Shown here: positions 5,501 through 6,178 of the stretch, in pieces
How positions within the stretch are numbered: the stretch's first letter is position 1
Layout: each line of letters begins with the position of its first letter
Source of the DNA: DASVXQ01 sp046727955
GTDB taxonomy: Bacteria; Actinomycetota; CALGFH01
NCBI GenBank assembly: GCA_046727955.1
Contig: JBKPDO010000189.1
Coordinates: 1 to 6,178 of the forward strand
Direction: 5' to 3'
DNA length: 6,178 nt
Made by a program: the position numbers and the translations under genes
Notes under the pieces: model-generated
Databases searched by the model: none
What the model saw: only the letters and a program-made list of their open reading frames with translations
What the model was told of the DNA's origin: nothing

Positions 5501-5927
5501 TTGGATCCCGTGTACACCAATGAGAAGACTCGGTGAACGCGCTGCTCAGTTGGCATCTAACAGAGCAAGCCTAGCCAGGGTCGGGCAGGATTCTCGTTGA
5601 CCGCGACGTTGACCACGGACGCCCAATGGCTGGTCAGAACCGCGGCGCATCCGACGAAGATGCCTGAGGGTACCGTGACGCCGCTGCCGACCGACTGGGC
5701 AGGCCAGGCCGACGCGAAGGGCAGGTTGCCTTATCGGTACCTGGCTCCATACGATCAGCCAGCGGTTGTTCGTGATGCTCGGCTCATGCGACACGGGTCG
5801 CACTGGCCCGATCGTGACCGCATCGTTCGAAGCTTGCGCGGCGGGCGCCCCGAGCGTCGCGGAGGGGGGACGATGCACACCTTCCGGACTTGGATCCGGC
5901 CGATTTGGCCATCCCGACCTGCCGCGC
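5501..5927. other. Stretch without a recognised gene
   Basis: A plus-strand frame of 112 codons (TTG 5597 to 5935) and overlapping minus-strand frames are open, but none shows a motif I recognise or a good ribosome binding site. A perfect inverted repeat TGCGAC/GTCGCA with a 4-base spacer lies at 5787-5802. CAGAGCAAGC at 5561-5570 repeats the sequence at 5398-5407. The stretch may be residual element DNA plus the upstream region of the last gene. Confidence 0.5.
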
Positions 5928-5941
5928 GGAGGTGAGGTGCG

Positions 5942-6178
5942 GTGAGGCGGGTCCGCCGGGACCTGATCGTGCTGGTGGTTAGCCTGGCGGTGTTCGCCGG
6001 CTGCGCTGTCATCGCCGCCGACGGGCGGGTCGGCCCCGCCGAGCGGGCCGTGTTCCATGCCATCAACGGGCTGCCCGAGTGGCTGTACCGGCCGATGCTG
6101 GTCTTCCAGTACCTGGGGGTGCTGGCGGTGCCGCTGGTGGTCGCCGCGGGCGCGTTGGCGTTGCGGCGTTGGCGGCTG
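5942..6178 (+). CDS. PAP2-like membrane protein, N-terminal part (3' end outside window)
   Basis: GTG 5942 is the first possible start after an in-frame TGA at 5933-5935, and GGAGG (5928-5932) lies nine bases upstream, a good ribosome binding site. The 79 visible residues show a positively charged start (VRRVRR), a first membrane helix at about residues 8-26, a loop with GPAERAVFHAINGLPEWLYRP, and a second helix at about 53-73 ending in RRWRL. The AVFxAINGLP...LYRPM pattern is typical of N-termini of actinobacterial PAP2-superfamily phosphatases and of membrane proteins fused to them. The catalytic KX6RP, SGH and HX3D motifs would lie downstream, outside the window. The membrane nature is clear; the family call is recognition from memory. 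Confidence 0.65.
   Translation, partial: MRRVRRDLIVLVVSLAVFAGCAVIAADGRVGPAERAVFHAINGLPEWLYRPMLVFQYLGVLAVPLVVAAGALALRRWRL

Noticed and set aside
5546..6058. Minus-strand open frames of 103-170 codons near the right end
   Set aside because: They overlap the plus-strand membrane-protein gene in antisense, have histidine/proline/arginine-rich low-complexity translations, and lack ribosome binding sites or motifs.
1..6178. CRISPR array, toxin-antitoxin pair or other intact defence system
   Set aside because: No regularly spaced repeats with unique spacers and no recognisable nuclease, toxin or antitoxin reading frame were found on either strand.

Overview
The window comes from a GC-rich bacterial chromosome, most likely an actinobacterium. 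The protein types (a LuxR regulator with a long ATPase-type N-terminal part, an IorAB-like molybdenum hydroxylase, a DHA2 efflux pump) and their wording would fit Thermoleophilia/Solirubrobacterales, but that placement is inference from remembered families, not a search result.

Layout, left to right. (1) 2-730, +: the C-terminal third of a large LuxR-type regulator, cut by the window edge. (2) 800-2799, +: a two-gene molybdenum hydroxylase operon (small [2Fe-2S] subunit, then large molybdopterin subunit) that is clearly broken. The reading frame must change at about 1000, 1733, 2079, 2545 and 2570 to follow the family. The large subunit also lacks its leader region, an internal segment that should carry the GGSFG-type cofactor motif, and its C-terminal part. 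(3) 3037-4518, +: an intact 493-residue 14-TM DHA2-type drug/proton antiporter. A small perfect palindrome lies just before its ribosome binding site. (4) 4519-5941: a stretch of about 1.4 kb with no intact gene. It holds debris of one or more integrated elements on the minus strand: the 3' half of a tRNA-Ala(CGC), the 3' half of a tRNA-Phe(GAA), a GC-rich hairpin directly downstream of each, and the first 28 codons of a tyrosine integrase. On the plus strand it holds a good LexA (SOS) box and an 18-bp tandem repeat. (5) 5942-6178, +: the N-terminus of a membrane protein resembling PAP2-family phosphatases, cut by the right edge.

Reading the parts together: both tRNA remnants span exactly canonical positions 32-73 (anticodon loop to discriminator base). 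That is the identity block left by tyrosine integrases that cross over in the anticodon loop. The region right of the efflux pump therefore looks like a site hit more than once by integrative elements, now mostly deleted. The hydroxylase operon is decaying while its neighbours stay open. I see no intact new defence or mobile system here; the value lies in the remnants and their arrangement.
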